This document shows positions 26,613-35,369 of a DNA stretch of 64,000 bases, in pieces. The stretch is from Psychrobacillus sp044762655 (GTDB taxonomy: Bacteria > Bacillota > Bacilli > Bacillales_A > Planococcaceae): positions 1 to 64,000 of the forward strand of contig NZ_JBIWER010000002.1 of NCBI RefSeq assembly GCF_044762655.1, given 5' to 3'. How positions within the stretch are numbered: the stretch's first letter is position 1; the number at the start of each line of letters is the position of its first letter. The translations under genes and the position numbers were made by a program. The notes under the pieces were generated by a model that did not search any database, was not told the origin of the DNA, and saw only the letters and a program-made list of their open reading frames with translations.

Positions 26613-27698
26613 GTGAAAAAGTGGTTTTTTTTAATAACCGTGTCTATTGTACTTCTACTTGGTGCATGTAGTTCCAAGGATAAGGACAGTACATCTGGAG
26701 TAAATGATGAGGTGAGTAAAGACAATCCTTCGGGAGATCTTGCACCTCTAGATAAAAAAGTAAAGGTTATTATTGCAGAGGATGGATCTGCCTCTGGAGC
26801 GGGGTTTTATATTGCAAAAGAAAAGGGATACTTTGAGGATTACAATATAGATGTAGAGTTTGCAGTGTTCTCGAATAGTGATGAAATGTTGCCAGCTCTT
26901 GCGTCTGGAGATGTAGATATCGCAGGAGGGGTATCGACTGCGTCGTTCTTTAATGCTATTGCACAAGGAATTGACGTGAAAATAATTGCAGACAAAGGGC
27001 ATAATGTTCCAGGGAAATCCTATTTTTCATTTGTAATAGGAAATCAAATGGTAGATGAAATTAAAGATTATGAGGATTTTAAGGGTAAAAAGATTGCCAT
27101 ATCCTCTAAAAACTCGATTGATGAATATATTTATTTGGAAATGCTAAAGCATGCTGGACTAACGTCTGAAGATGTGGAGTTAGTATTACTTGCCGATTTC
27201 GGAAGTATGCTAGGTGCCATTGAAAACGGATCGATTGATGCAGCACTTCAAATAGAGCCTTTAATAGCACAAGGGATTGAAAATGGATTTCATCATCGCT
27301 TTGGAGATGCAACGGATTATGCACCAGAATCTCAAATCGCTATGGTTCTAGGATCTCCACAATTTATGAGTGATGAAAAAGATGTATCTCTGCGGTTTAT
27401 GGCTGCCTATTTAAAAGGAGTTCGTGACTATAATGATGCCTTTATCAAAGGTGAAAACAAAGCTGAAATTATAGATATTATGACTAAGCACACATCTTTA
27501 AAAGATTCTGCTCTTTGGGAAAAAGTATTTGTAACTGGATTAGACCCAGATGGGAAAATGTTTTTAGACGATGTGTTAAAACAATATAATGCTTACAAAG
27601 AAAACGGAGCTATTAGTGGAGAAGTAGACTTTGATAAGGCTGTGGATACATCTATGACTGAAAAAGCGGTAGAAATATTAGGAGCATACGAAAAGTAA
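26613..27698 (+). CDS. ABC importer substrate-binding lipoprotein (NMT1/SsuA-like)
   Basis: About 361 residues. The lipoprotein signal MKKWFFLITVSIVLLLGAC has lipobox LGAC. The receptor domain shows the NMT1/SsuA pattern: GAGFYIAKEKGYFEDYNIDV, LASGDVDIAGG, and a second lobe with IAISSKNSIDEY. The start is GTG 26613 behind AGGAGG; the longer frame from 26559 overlaps the ATPase and would hide the signal peptide. Delivers substrate to the permease. Confidence 0.9.
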   Translation: MKKWFFLITVSIVLLLGACSSKDKDSTSGVNDEVSKDNPSGDLAPLDKKVKVIIAEDGSASGAGFYIAKEKGYFEDYNIDVEFAVFSNSDEMLPALASGDVDIAGGVSTASFFNAIAQGIDVKIIADKGHNVPGKSYFSFVIGNQMVDEIKDYEDFKGKKIAISSKNSIDEYIYLEMLKHAGLTSEDVELVLLADFGSMLGAIENGSIDAALQIEPLIAQGIENGFHHRFGDATDYAPESQIAMVLGSPQFMSDEKDVSLRFMAAYLKGVRDYNDAFIKGENKAEIIDIMTKHTSLKDSALWEKVFVTGLDPDGKMFLDDVLKQYNAYKENGAISGEVDFDKAVDTSMTEKAVEILGAYEK

Positions 27699-27727
27699 AA
27701 CGTCCAGTATCTTGGACGTTTTTTTCA
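27699..27727 (+). terminator. Rho-independent terminator
   Basis: AAACGTCCA and TGGACGTTT around a six-base loop, then a T run. Ends the ABC importer operon. Confidence 0.88.
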
Positions 27728-27825
27728 CAGACGAAAATGGAGCAGCATTTTTTCTAATTCATTGTACTTTACTAAATTGGATATAATACAATGGAATGCA
27801 AGCAAGTTAAAATGAGGTGCATAAA

Positions 27826-28278
27826 ATGGTGAATATTTTAGTCGATGCAGATGGGTGTCCAGTAGTGGACTTAACTATTCAAGTGGCAAGGAAATTTAAT
27901 ATGAAGACAACTTTACTTTGTGATACCGCGCATTATATGCAAAGAGATGGTGCAGAGACAATAATGGTATCTAAAGGAGCAGATGCAGTAGATTTTGTTC
28001 TAGTTAATAGAGTAAAAAAAGGTGACATAGTCGTGACCCAAGACTATGGTTTAGCTGCGATGGTTTTAGCTAAACAAGGGTTTGCAATCGATCAAAACGG
28101 GAGATGGTATACACCTGAAAATATTGACCAGCTTCTCGATAGTCGCCATATATCCAAGAAGATTAGACAGGCTGGTGGTCGTTTGAAAGGACCAAGAAAA
28201 CGTCAAAAAGAAGACAATGAAAAATTTGAAGCAAGCTTTCATAAATTATGTGAGCATGCTTTACAAGCTGGATTCTAA
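27826..28278 (+). CDS. yqxD: YqxD/YaiI family protein (UPF0178, DUF188)
   Basis: 150 residues of the NYN/PIN-like UPF0178 family: ILVDADGCPVVD at the N-terminus, GADAVDFVLVNRVKKGDIVV in the middle and a basic tail (GGRLKGPRKRQKEDNEKF). Acidic residues in DADGCP suggest metal-dependent nuclease ancestry; the function is not known. GAGGTG lies before ATG 27826. Its last four bases overlap the convergent GDPD gene, with no terminator between. Confidence 0.9.
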   Translation: MVNILVDADGCPVVDLTIQVARKFNMKTTLLCDTAHYMQRDGAETIMVSKGADAVDFVLVNRVKKGDIVVTQDYGLAAMVLAKQGFAIDQNGRWYTPENIDQLLDSRHISKKIRQAGGRLKGPRKRQKEDNEKFEASFHKLCEHALQAGF

Positions 28279-29138
28279 CCTCCTTCCTTTAAGATGAGCT
28301 CACTTAAAGTTGGATTGTCTATAAAGATTCCGTTTGCATCAAGTTGAATCGCATTTTTCATATCTATTTCATTTTTAATAGAAAAAAGGTGAACCTGCAA
28401 GCCATTCAATTGTGCTTCATGAATAAAATCTTGGTCAGCTGATTTTAAATGGACCCCTATTCCACTAGCATATCTTCGTAAACGTTCAAAGTCCAAATTA
28501 GATAAAGTAGCTTTCTCTTTGAAACTAAACAGTTGAATAAGAGGAAGCGACGGCTCTAGTGCGTGGAGTTTTGTTAAGCTGTCTTCATTAAACGACTCTA
28601 AAATAACTTTTGGCAAATTGTTATCTTCTTGTATTAAATCATATTTTTTTATTAGAGCAACAACCTTTTCTTCCATTCCTTCATAAATACGTGGAGACTT
28701 CAATTCAATATAATAGTTCACATCATCTCCAAAATGCAGAAAAATCTCCTCTAAAGTAGGCACCTGTTCTTGTTCAAACTCTCTATTAGCCAACCCGGGA
28801 TGCGCTTCATTAAACCATTTCCCAGCATTTAAATTTTTTAACTCCTCCAAAGTGTACTCCTTTACAAATCCAGTTCCGTCAGTTGTACGATCCAACTTTT
28901 CATCGTGCATGGCAACTAGTACTCCATCCTTCGTCATTTGTAAATCAATTTCAATGTAATCTACGTCTGCTTGATGAGCTATTTCGTATGCAGTCATTGT
29001 ATGTTCGGGTGCAAAAGCAGAAGCTCCACGGTGTGCAATGAACAAAATCTCTTGAGTTTCAATAGGCTGTATTGAATCCTGACTGGCACAGCCTGAAATT
29101 AAACTTAGGATAACAAGGAATGAGAAAATTAACCGCAT
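28275..29138 (-). CDS. Glycerophosphodiester phosphodiesterase, lipoprotein
   Basis: 287 residues. Signal MRLIFSFLVILSLISGCAS with lipobox ISGC, so it is membrane-anchored outside the cell. The GDPD active site is intact: FIAHRGASAFAPEHT, EIDLQMTKDG and MHDEKLDRTTDGTG. It releases glycerol-3-phosphate and an alcohol from deacylated phospholipids. Convergent to yqxD with a four-base overlap. Single gene. Confidence 0.92.
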   Translation of the reverse strand: MRLIFSFLVILSLISGCASQDSIQPIETQEILFIAHRGASAFAPEHTMTAYEIAHQADVDYIEIDLQMTKDGVLVAMHDEKLDRTTDGTGFVKEYTLEELKNLNAGKWFNEAHPGLANREFEQEQVPTLEEIFLHFGDDVNYYIELKSPRIYEGMEEKVVALIKKYDLIQEDNNLPKVILESFNEDSLTKLHALEPSLPLIQLFSFKEKATLSNLDFERLRRYASGIGVHLKSADQDFIHEAQLNGLQVHLFSIKNEIDMKNAIQLDANGIFIDNPTLSELILKEGG

Positions 29139-29305
29139 TAGAGCCTCCTTTCTAAGCTTAACTTGTTGGAATTATTATATATATTCGAATACACAAGACG
29201 ATATTTAAAAGTACAACCATATTTTAACTAAACAATCTATTTAACAAGTAGCACTTTTTTTGGTATATTAGACGGTGGACAAAATTAGAAAAGGTGGAGT
29301 AAAAA

Positions 29306-30253
29306 ATGGAAACAAATGCATACAGAGTATTACTTTACTATAAATATGTCCCGATTGAAGATCCGGTAACATTTGCACAAGAACATCTTGCAGCATGTAG
29401 GGAAATTGGGTTAAAAGGGCGTATTTTAGTATCAGACGAAGGAATAAACGGAACGTGCTCAGGAACAGTTGAACAAACTGAAGCATATATGAACATGATG
29501 AAAGCAGACGAACGCTTTGCTGACATGGTGTACAAAATAGATGAAGCAGAAGGACATGCCTTCAAAAAAATGCATGTTCGTCCGAAGAAAGAAATCGTAC
29601 ATTTAGGATTAGCAGAAGATATCAATCCAAATGAAATAACAGGAGAATATCTCTCTCCAAAAGAGTTTTTTGAACAAATGCAGGCAGAAGATACGGTTGT
29701 AATCGATGCTCGTAATGACTATGAATTTGATCTTGGACATTTCCGCGGAGCAATTCGTCCGGATATCCGCAACTTCCGTGACTTACCAGACTGGATGCTG
29801 GAGAACAAGGAAATGTTCGAAGGTAAAAAAGTACTTACGTATTGTACTGGTGGGATTCGTTGTGAAAAATTCTCGGGTTGGTTAGTAAGAGAAGGTTTTG
29901 AAGGTGTAGGTCAACTACACGGTGGAATCGCTACTTACGCCAAAGATCCAGAAGTACGCGGTCAACTTTGGGATGGTCAAATGTACGTGTTTGATGAGCG
30001 CATCGCTGTGCCGATTAACCAAGTGGAGCATGTCATCGTAGGAAAAGATCATTTCACAGGAGAGCCATGTGAACGTTATGTAAACTGTGCAAATCCTGAT
30101 TGTAATGATAAAATTCTTTGCTCAGAAGAAAACGAACACAAGTATTTACGTAGCTGTTCGGATGAATGTCGTGAGCATCCACGTAATCGCTATATCGTAG
30201 AACATAAATTATCTGAAGATGAAGTAGAAGCTAGATTAGCTGCTATAAAATAA
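29306..30253 (+). CDS. trhO: tRNA uridine(34) hydroxylase TrhO (rhodanese-like)
   Basis: 315 residues. N-terminal acylphosphatase-like domain (RILVSDEGINGTCSG), central rhodanese domain with active-site loop YCTGGIRCEKFSGW near residue 180, and a C-terminal Cys-rich segment (NCANPDCNDKILCSEE, SCSDECREHPRN). Members of this YbfQ/YceA family hydroxylate U34 of tRNAs to ho5U using oxygen and prephenate-dependent or independent routes. A single gene with its own terminator. Confidence 0.92.
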   Translation: METNAYRVLLYYKYVPIEDPVTFAQEHLAACREIGLKGRILVSDEGINGTCSGTVEQTEAYMNMMKADERFADMVYKIDEAEGHAFKKMHVRPKKEIVHLGLAEDINPNEITGEYLSPKEFFEQMQAEDTVVIDARNDYEFDLGHFRGAIRPDIRNFRDLPDWMLENKEMFEGKKVLTYCTGGIRCEKFSGWLVREGFEGVGQLHGGIATYAKDPEVRGQLWDGQMYVFDERIAVPINQVEHVIVGKDHFTGEPCERYVNCANPDCNDKILCSEENEHKYLRSCSDECREHPRNRYIVEHKLSEDEVEARLAAIK

Positions 30254-30260
30254 CATACGA

Positions 30261-30299
30261 AAGCCCATGCAGGTTGACTAGCATGGGCTTATTTTTTTT
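30261..30299 (+). terminator. Rho-independent terminator
   Basis: AAGCCCATGC and GCATGGGCTT with a ten-base loop, followed by eight or more T residues. Ends trhO. Confidence 0.92.
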
Positions 30300-30519
30300 A
30301 TAAATTTCAATGGGTCTTACTTTTTAAATATAGTTTCGTTGAACCAATTAATGATTAGATTGCGTTCCATTAAGCCACGCTTTAATCTAACGTGTAGCGA
30401 CCACGTGACAGTATAATAAGGGGATGATTTAAATATATTAAACGTATAGAGGGGATTCGCCTTCCTGTATAGAAAGTAACAAAGAGTTCATTTTTCAAAA
30501 ATAGAATGGAGGAACGTAT

Positions 30520-30966
30520 ATGTCAATCGAAGTGAAAAATATTTCAGATTTGAACACAGTCAACGTATCCAAGCTAATTCAAGAAAGTGAAAAAGAAGGG
30601 TATCGCTTCGTGTCCAGATTAGTATCAGAATATGAAGACGGAACACATCGTTTCAGTGAACGGGGAGAGGCAATTTATGGAGCATGGGATGAAGATGAAC
30701 TAGTAGCAATTGGTGGTTTGTTTCGAAATACCGCTAGCGAAGCTGACAACTCAGCTCGACTATTCAGATTTTACACTTTACCAGCGTATCGTCGAAAAGG
30801 TGTAGGAAGTGAACTATTAAAGGCAGTTTCTGAAAACGCAAAAGGTCATTTTAAAGAAATCACGACAAAGACAGAGTCCGCAAAGGCAGATTCATTTTAC
30901 CGTGCGAACGGATTCATATTTGATGAGCGCTCACCAGATGTCACGCATGTGTTGAGCCTAGAATAG
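30520..30966 (+). CDS. GNAT-family N-acetyltransferase
   Basis: 148 residues. Motif A is FRFYTLPAYRRKGVGSELLKAV and the C-terminal part reads SFYRANGFIFDE. It lies 14 bases before dsdA and is probably co-transcribed; an amino-acid-like substrate is then possible but unproven. GGAGG precedes the ATG. The 220-base gap upstream (30300-30519) holds a TATAAT at 30412-30417 but no convincing -35, and no other feature. Confidence 0.85.
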   Translation: MSIEVKNISDLNTVNVSKLIQESEKEGYRFVSRLVSEYEDGTHRFSERGEAIYGAWDEDELVAIGGLFRNTASEADNSARLFRFYTLPAYRRKGVGSELLKAVSENAKGHFKEITTKTESAKADSFYRANGFIFDERSPDVTHVLSLE

Positions 30967-30980
30967 AAAGGGTTTACATT

Positions 30981-32282
30981 ATGGATATACAACAATTAGG
31001 AATGACTTTTCCTTTAATCTTCAATATGCAAAACAAAGAAGAAATAATTTGGTTCAATCCAAATCAAATAAAAGCAGAAGATGCATTAAAAAACGTATCT
31101 GTTACTGCTGAAATGGTGCAAAATGCGAGCGATCGTTTAGATCGCTTTGCCTCTTATTTACGTATTGCTTTTCCGGAGACAGCGAAAGCAGAAGGTATAA
31201 TTGAGTCGCCACTTGTGAAAATTCCAAAAATGGCTTCTGTCTTAAAGGAATTCTTTCAAACAGAGTTGAATGGAGAATTGCTATTAAAATGTGATAATGC
31301 ATTACCAATATCGGGATCTATTAAAGCTCGCGGTGGAATTTATGAAGTACTTAAAATTGCAGAGCAGCTGGCGCTACGAGAGGGTTTGTTGAAAGAGACA
31401 GATGATTATGCCATACTCTCCACCGAAAAATTCAAGCAATTTTTTTCTAACTATTCCATTGCAGTGGGCTCCACCGGGAATCTAGGACTCAGCATAGGGA
31501 TAATGAGTGCGAAGCTTGGATTTCAAGTAACTGTTCATATGTCTAGCGATGCGAAACAATGGAAAAAGGACATGCTTCGTTCAAAAGGGGCAACGGTTGT
31601 TGAGTACAATTTTGATTATAGTATTGCGGTAATGGAAGGTAGAAAACAAGCGGAGAAGGATTCATCTTGCTTTTTTATAGATGACGAAAATTCGGTCGAT
31701 TTATTTGTAGGCTATGCCGTTGCAGCAAGTAGGCTACAAACTCAATTGGAACAATTGAAAATCATAGTTGACGCCGAGCACCCACTGTTTGTATATTTGC
31801 CTTGCGGAGTTGGTGGGGGTCCAGGTGGAGTCGCATTTGGACTAAAGTTGTTATTCGGAGATCATGTGCATTGCTATTTTGCGGAGCCAACAAGTTCTCC
31901 TTGCATGCTACTAGGGCTAATGACGGGATTACATGAGAAGATTTCCGTAGCGGATATCGGACTTGATAACAAAACGGATGCGGATGGATTAGCTGTCGGC
32001 CGACCGTCTGGATTTGTGGGGAAAACTTTGGAGAAACTCATTAGTGGAAGTTACACGATTAATGATAAAACGTTATATGAGCTACTAGCTTTATTGGCAG
32101 ATACCGAGAATATTTTATTAGAGCCATCTGCACTCGCTGGAATGACAGGACCAATTCATCTAACAAAAGAAGGTGTTTCCTTACAAAAGGCTACACATAT
32201 TGTTTGGGCAACAGGTGGAGGAATGGTTCCTTCCCAGGAGATGGATGCCTATTATGAAAAAGGCAAGCAATACCTTAAATAG
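30981..32282 (+). CDS. dsdA: D-serine ammonia-lyase DsdA
   Basis: 433 residues, type II PLP fold. The PLP Lys lies in ISGSIKARGG near residue 115, the phosphate-binding glycines in GSTGNLGLSIG and PCGVGGGPGGV. The length and N-terminal extension match D-serine dehydratase rather than threonine synthase. It converts D-serine to pyruvate and ammonia, detoxifying it. No dsdC or transporter neighbour; the partner gene is a GNAT. Confidence 0.93.
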   Translation: MDIQQLGMTFPLIFNMQNKEEIIWFNPNQIKAEDALKNVSVTAEMVQNASDRLDRFASYLRIAFPETAKAEGIIESPLVKIPKMASVLKEFFQTELNGELLLKCDNALPISGSIKARGGIYEVLKIAEQLALREGLLKETDDYAILSTEKFKQFFSNYSIAVGSTGNLGLSIGIMSAKLGFQVTVHMSSDAKQWKKDMLRSKGATVVEYNFDYSIAVMEGRKQAEKDSSCFFIDDENSVDLFVGYAVAASRLQTQLEQLKIIVDAEHPLFVYLPCGVGGGPGGVAFGLKLLFGDHVHCYFAEPTSSPCMLLGLMTGLHEKISVADIGLDNKTDADGLAVGRPSGFVGKTLEKLISGSYTINDKTLYELLALLADTENILLEPSALAGMTGPIHLTKEGVSLQKATHIVWATGGGMVPSQEMDAYYEKGKQYLK

Positions 32283-32290
32283 TAATCCCC

Positions 32291-32322
32291 AATCCTACTT
32301 TTTTTAAAAGTAGGATTTTTTA
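32291..32322 (+). terminator. Rho-independent terminator
   Basis: AATCCTACTTTT pairs with AAAAGTAGGATT, followed by a T run, 8 bases after dsdA. Confidence 0.85.
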
Positions 32323-32397
32323 TTCCATTTTGCTCTACTATATATAGAACAAATGTGTTATGCTATATGTATAACAGAAATAAGAGAGGGTTACTTC

Positions 32398-32787
32398 ATG
32401 TTTATTGAAATAAATTCTAATTCTGATGTCCCCATCTATTTGCAGCTGGCTCACCAACTTATGGAAGGGATGGTACGAGGTGAACTTAAAGCAGGAGACT
32501 CCCTACCGTCCGTAAGAGCTTTTGCGAACGATCTCGGGATGAATATGCATACAGTTAACAAGGCTTATCACTATCTGGAAGAAAAAGAGCTTATACAAAT
32601 AGTGGCAAAATCAGGTGTTATTATTCAGCCAAATGGTATCCCAGAGGCGTCAGAGGAAAAAAAGCAAAAACTAGCAGCACAGCTACGTCCATATGTAACA
32701 GAAGGATTAGTTCTGAACCTCCAAGAAGAGGAACTAGTACAAATGGTACGTAAGCTTGTACAAAACATTGAGGAGGGGAACGAATGA
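32398..32787 (+). CDS. GntR-family regulator, short YhcF/YtrA type
   Basis: 129 residues: a winged-helix domain (DVPIYLQLAHQLMEGMVRGE, LPSVRAFANDLGMNMHTVNK) and only a short C-terminal dimerisation tail, no effector domain. GAGAGGG lies upstream of ATG 32398; the longer frame from 32353 lacks a ribosome site. It overlaps the next gene by ATGA. This class usually represses its own operon, here a membrane protein. Confidence 0.9.
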   Translation: MFIEINSNSDVPIYLQLAHQLMEGMVRGELKAGDSLPSVRAFANDLGMNMHTVNKAYHYLEEKELIQIVAKSGVIIQPNGIPEASEEKKQKLAAQLRPYVTEGLVLNLQEEELVQMVRKLVQNIEEGNE

Positions 32788-33890
32788 TTATTGCGCTTTT
32801 TGGATTCATTCTATTATTTATCACTGTTTTACAAGCATTTATGCCAAAATTCTTAAAGCCAACAGAAGCATTTGGTGTGTATGTGCCAGAGGGACATACG
32901 AAAGATTCAGTGGTGGTAAAACTCAAATCCAATTACACAAGATTTGTATTAACATTCGGTATAATCTTATTTATAGGCTACCTATGGTGGGGAATGACAC
33001 AAAATCCATCAGAGGAAATGCTAGTTCTAGTGAGCGTGATTGTTCAGTTTATCACTTTATTCGTAAGCATAAGTTACTATTTTATGATGCATGTTCGAGT
33101 GAAAAAACAGAAAGAAACGCAAGGATGGTTAGATGGTAAGAGCGAAGTGAGAATAGTGGATGTAAAGTTTCAAGAAAAGCTCAAGCTAATACCTCGTGTA
33201 ATCTTTATCATTCCTATGATTGTTACTGTAGGTTTAATCATTTATACATTTATGAAATATGATCAAATGCCAGAAATGATTCCTACCCATTGGGGACCAA
33301 CTGGGGAAGCAGATGCGTTTAGTGAAAAAACATATTTTAGTGTAATTGCACTGCCGCTTATATTACTCGTAATGCAAGGTATGTTTCTTTTAATGAGTGA
33401 GGGGATGAAATTTTCTGGTGCCCGTATTAATCCAGCCAACAAAAAAACCTCTCTTGCACAACAGCTTGCTTTTAGAAGATATACAAGTTTACTTGCGCTT
33501 TTCATCACTATTGGGATAACACTTCTGTTAGGGTATTTCCATTTACAAACGATTCACCCTGCAATCTCATCAGCATTAGTCATGTGGTTTTTACCTTTAG
33601 CTTTTTTAATACTAACATTTGTAATTATAGGCATTTATGCTGTTAAAGTAGGGCAAAGTGGATCTCGGTTAAAAGTTGAAGGAAACAGCCCGACGTTAGA
33701 AAACAAGATAGCTATTGACGAGGACCAATACTGGAAGGGCGGGATGTTTTACATCAATAAAAACGACCCAAGTATCATGGTAGAAAAGCGGTTTGGAGTA
33801 GGATGGACATTAAATTTTGCTCATCCAATAAGCTGGATTGTACTATTTGTGCCTCTAATTCTTATATTGGGAATAACGTTTTTATTATAA
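32784..33890 (+). CDS. DUF1648/DUF5808 multi-TM membrane protein
   Basis: 368 residues with seven or eight TM helices. The DUF1648 motif (IPTHWGPTGEADAFSEKTY) is followed by helices and a C-terminal DUF5808 motif (DEDQYWKGGMFYINKNDPS). DUF1648 also occurs in SdpI-like immunity proteins, so a role in resistance to membrane-active toxins is conceivable. Coupled to the GntR gene by overlapping start and stop codons. Confidence 0.85.
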   Translation: MIIALFGFILLFITVLQAFMPKFLKPTEAFGVYVPEGHTKDSVVVKLKSNYTRFVLTFGIILFIGYLWWGMTQNPSEEMLVLVSVIVQFITLFVSISYYFMMHVRVKKQKETQGWLDGKSEVRIVDVKFQEKLKLIPRVIFIIPMIVTVGLIIYTFMKYDQMPEMIPTHWGPTGEADAFSEKTYFSVIALPLILLVMQGMFLLMSEGMKFSGARINPANKKTSLAQQLAFRRYTSLLALFITIGITLLLGYFHLQTIHPAISSALVMWFLPLAFLILTFVIIGIYAVKVGQSGSRLKVEGNSPTLENKIAIDEDQYWKGGMFYINKNDPSIMVEKRFGVGWTLNFAHPISWIVLFVPLILILGITFLL

Positions 33891-33892
33891 GA

Positions 33893-33928
33893 AAAGCAGC
33901 TACCCAAGTTTTTGGGAGCTGCTTTTTG
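33893..33928 (+). terminator. Rho-independent terminator
   Basis: AAGCAGCT and AGCTGCTT with inner CCCA/TGGG pairing across a bulge, then TTTTTG. Ends the GntR/DUF1648 operon. Confidence 0.8.
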
Positions 33929-33950
33929 CAAAGTTTTTTAAAATCAATAT

Positions 33951-34067
33951 CTGTCTAGCTCCAGCGCCTTGCCATTCGAGTCACTTCAGAATTTTAGCAA
34001 AGGCAAAGTACGCCTTTACATAAAATTCTTCCAGCGCTTTTCAGGGGTTTCATCGGCGCTTCCGCAA
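33951..34067. repeat. Bacillaceae-type intergenic repeat (CTGTCTAGCTCCAGCGCC family)
   Basis: Begins TATCTGTCTAGCTCCAGCGC and ends GGCGCTTCCGC, the ends of an element I recall as common between Bacillaceae genes. Inside is a long imperfect hairpin: AGAATTTTAGCAAAGGC with GCCTTTACATAAAATTCT. It abuts the ppiB stop codon. An internally deleted relative lies at 55350-55382. Confidence 0.6.
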
Positions 34068-34070
34068 CTC

Positions 34071-34511
34071 TTATTCAGCGTCGAAAACTTCTACTTTTTC
34101 CATTTTAGCGCCGTTTTTCATTGCTTTTGCTACTTCAAGCCCACTTGTTACTTTACCAAAAACAGTATGAACACCGTCTAGATGTGGTTGTGGCTCATGC
34201 ACGATGAAGAATTGGCTAGAACCTGTGTCTTTACCAGCATGCGCCATAGAAAGGCTTCCTGCTTCGTGTTTGTGTGGGTTTCCAACAGTTTCACACTTAA
34301 TCGTTTTTCCACTTCCGCCCATACCAGTACCAGTTGGGTCTCCACCTTGGCTTACGAAACCAGGAATAACACGGTGGAAAACTACTCCGTTATAAAATCC
34401 GCTGTTTGCTAATTCTTCAAAGTTTGCTACTGTATTCGGTGCCTCATTTGGGAATAAATCAAATTCAATTTTTTCTCCAGAATCCATTAAGAAATAACCC
34501 TTTTTTGTCAT
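34071..34511 (-). CDS. ppiB: Peptidyl-prolyl cis-trans isomerase, cyclophilin type
   Basis: 146 residues, a minimal cyclophilin. Active-site motifs: FHRVIPGFVSQGGDPTGTG near residue 43, SLSMAHAGKDTGSSQFFI, and LDGVHTVFGKV. Cytoplasmic, no signal peptide. It speeds prolyl isomerisation in folding. AAGGAGTG lies before the ATG. Single gene. Confidence 0.94.
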   Translation of the reverse strand: MTKKGYFLMDSGEKIEFDLFPNEAPNTVANFEELANSGFYNGVVFHRVIPGFVSQGGDPTGTGMGGSGKTIKCETVGNPHKHEAGSLSMAHAGKDTGSSQFFIVHEPQPHLDGVHTVFGKVTSGLEVAKAMKNGAKMEKVEVFDAE

Positions 34512-34650
34512 TTAAAACACTCCTTTTTTCGAATAAATCCTTCATCAGTATAGCATGTACCTGGTGCATTTTCCAAAACAGAGCTGCCCAAAAAATTAAA
34601 TTACCATACATAGCTATTTAAGGATAAAACAATCAAGCTGTTATTTATGC

Positions 34651-34929
34651 TCATTTATCAGAGTCTCTTTGAAATACAGTCCAGCCAACATTGTTTTTTG
34701 CTTGATTAAATGTATCCATTAATTCCTGTCCGCTTAGTCCTTTCGCTTTCATACTTTCCATTAGTTGCTCAGCAAAATCATCTGATATTTTGGTAATTGG
34801 TTTTATTAAGAGCCCTTCTTCTGTCATTTCGACCGACACTTCATCTTTGAAATCGAAGGCATCCAAGAATGATTTAGGAATAGTTAATTGTCCTTGTTTC
34901 GAGATTTTCACTTTTTTTATATCTTTCAT
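34651..34929 (-). CDS. AbrB/MazE-type DNA-binding protein
   Basis: 92 residues. The N-terminal half is a SpoVT-AbrB swapped-hairpin domain (KVKISKQGQLTIPKSFLDAF to EMTEEGLLIKPI); the C-terminal half is helical (DDFAEQLMESMKAKGLSGQE). This layout is that of type II antitoxins, but no toxin gene lies beside it on either side. It may be an orphan antitoxin or a small regulator. Confidence 0.82.
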   Translation of the reverse strand: MKDIKKVKISKQGQLTIPKSFLDAFDFKDEVSVEMTEEGLLIKPITKISDDFAEQLMESMKAKGLSGQELMDTFNQAKNNVGWTVFQRDSDK

Positions 34930-35145
34930 CGTACATCCGCCTTATCTATCTAAATGCGACTTTTTCCATTCATTGTAACGAACTTTAGATAAAAGTGAAA
35001 TCTTCTTCTCAGTTGTACAAGCTTAAGGTAAGGGATATGTCAATATTCCTGTTTCCTTGATGGACTAAACATTACTGGACATCATGTAATATAATACTGA
35101 AAGGGAAGAGAGAAAGTGGTACGATACAAAAAGAGGTGAAGCTAA

Positions 35146-35340
35146 ATGAATGGGCAAAATAGAAAAGACGTAAAACCAGGGTTGGAAGTATATATTATTT
35201 TAAAAAAAGACCAACGATCAGGAGAGAAAACAAGAGGTATTGTGAAAGACCTATTAACGAATTCGTCTTTTCATCCACATGGCATAAAAGTGCGATTGAC
35301 AGATGGACAAATAGGACGAGTTTGTGAAATCATAGGATAA
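35146..35340 (+). CDS. ywbE: YwbE-family protein (DUF2196)
   Basis: 64 residues matching the YwbE family: NRKDVKPGLEVYIILKKDQ, then TRGIVKDLLTNSSFHPHGIK and a GRVCEII end. A small SH3/KOW-like barrel is likely. Function unknown. AGAGGTGAAG lies upstream of the ATG. Confidence 0.88.
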   Translation: MNGQNRKDVKPGLEVYIILKKDQRSGEKTRGIVKDLLTNSSFHPHGIKVRLTDGQIGRVCEIIG

Positions 35341-35369
35341 ATTATCGCGCGAAAAAGGAGTGTAGTTAA

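Noticed and set aside
30300..30519. Small RNA or riboswitch before the GNAT-dsdA unit
   Set aside because: Only a lone TATAAT and a short CACGTG palindrome; no conserved structure recognised.
34512..35145. Toxin partner for the AbrB/MazE-like protein
   Set aside because: No frame with a ribosome site and toxin-like motif on either side; neighbours are ppiB and ywbE.
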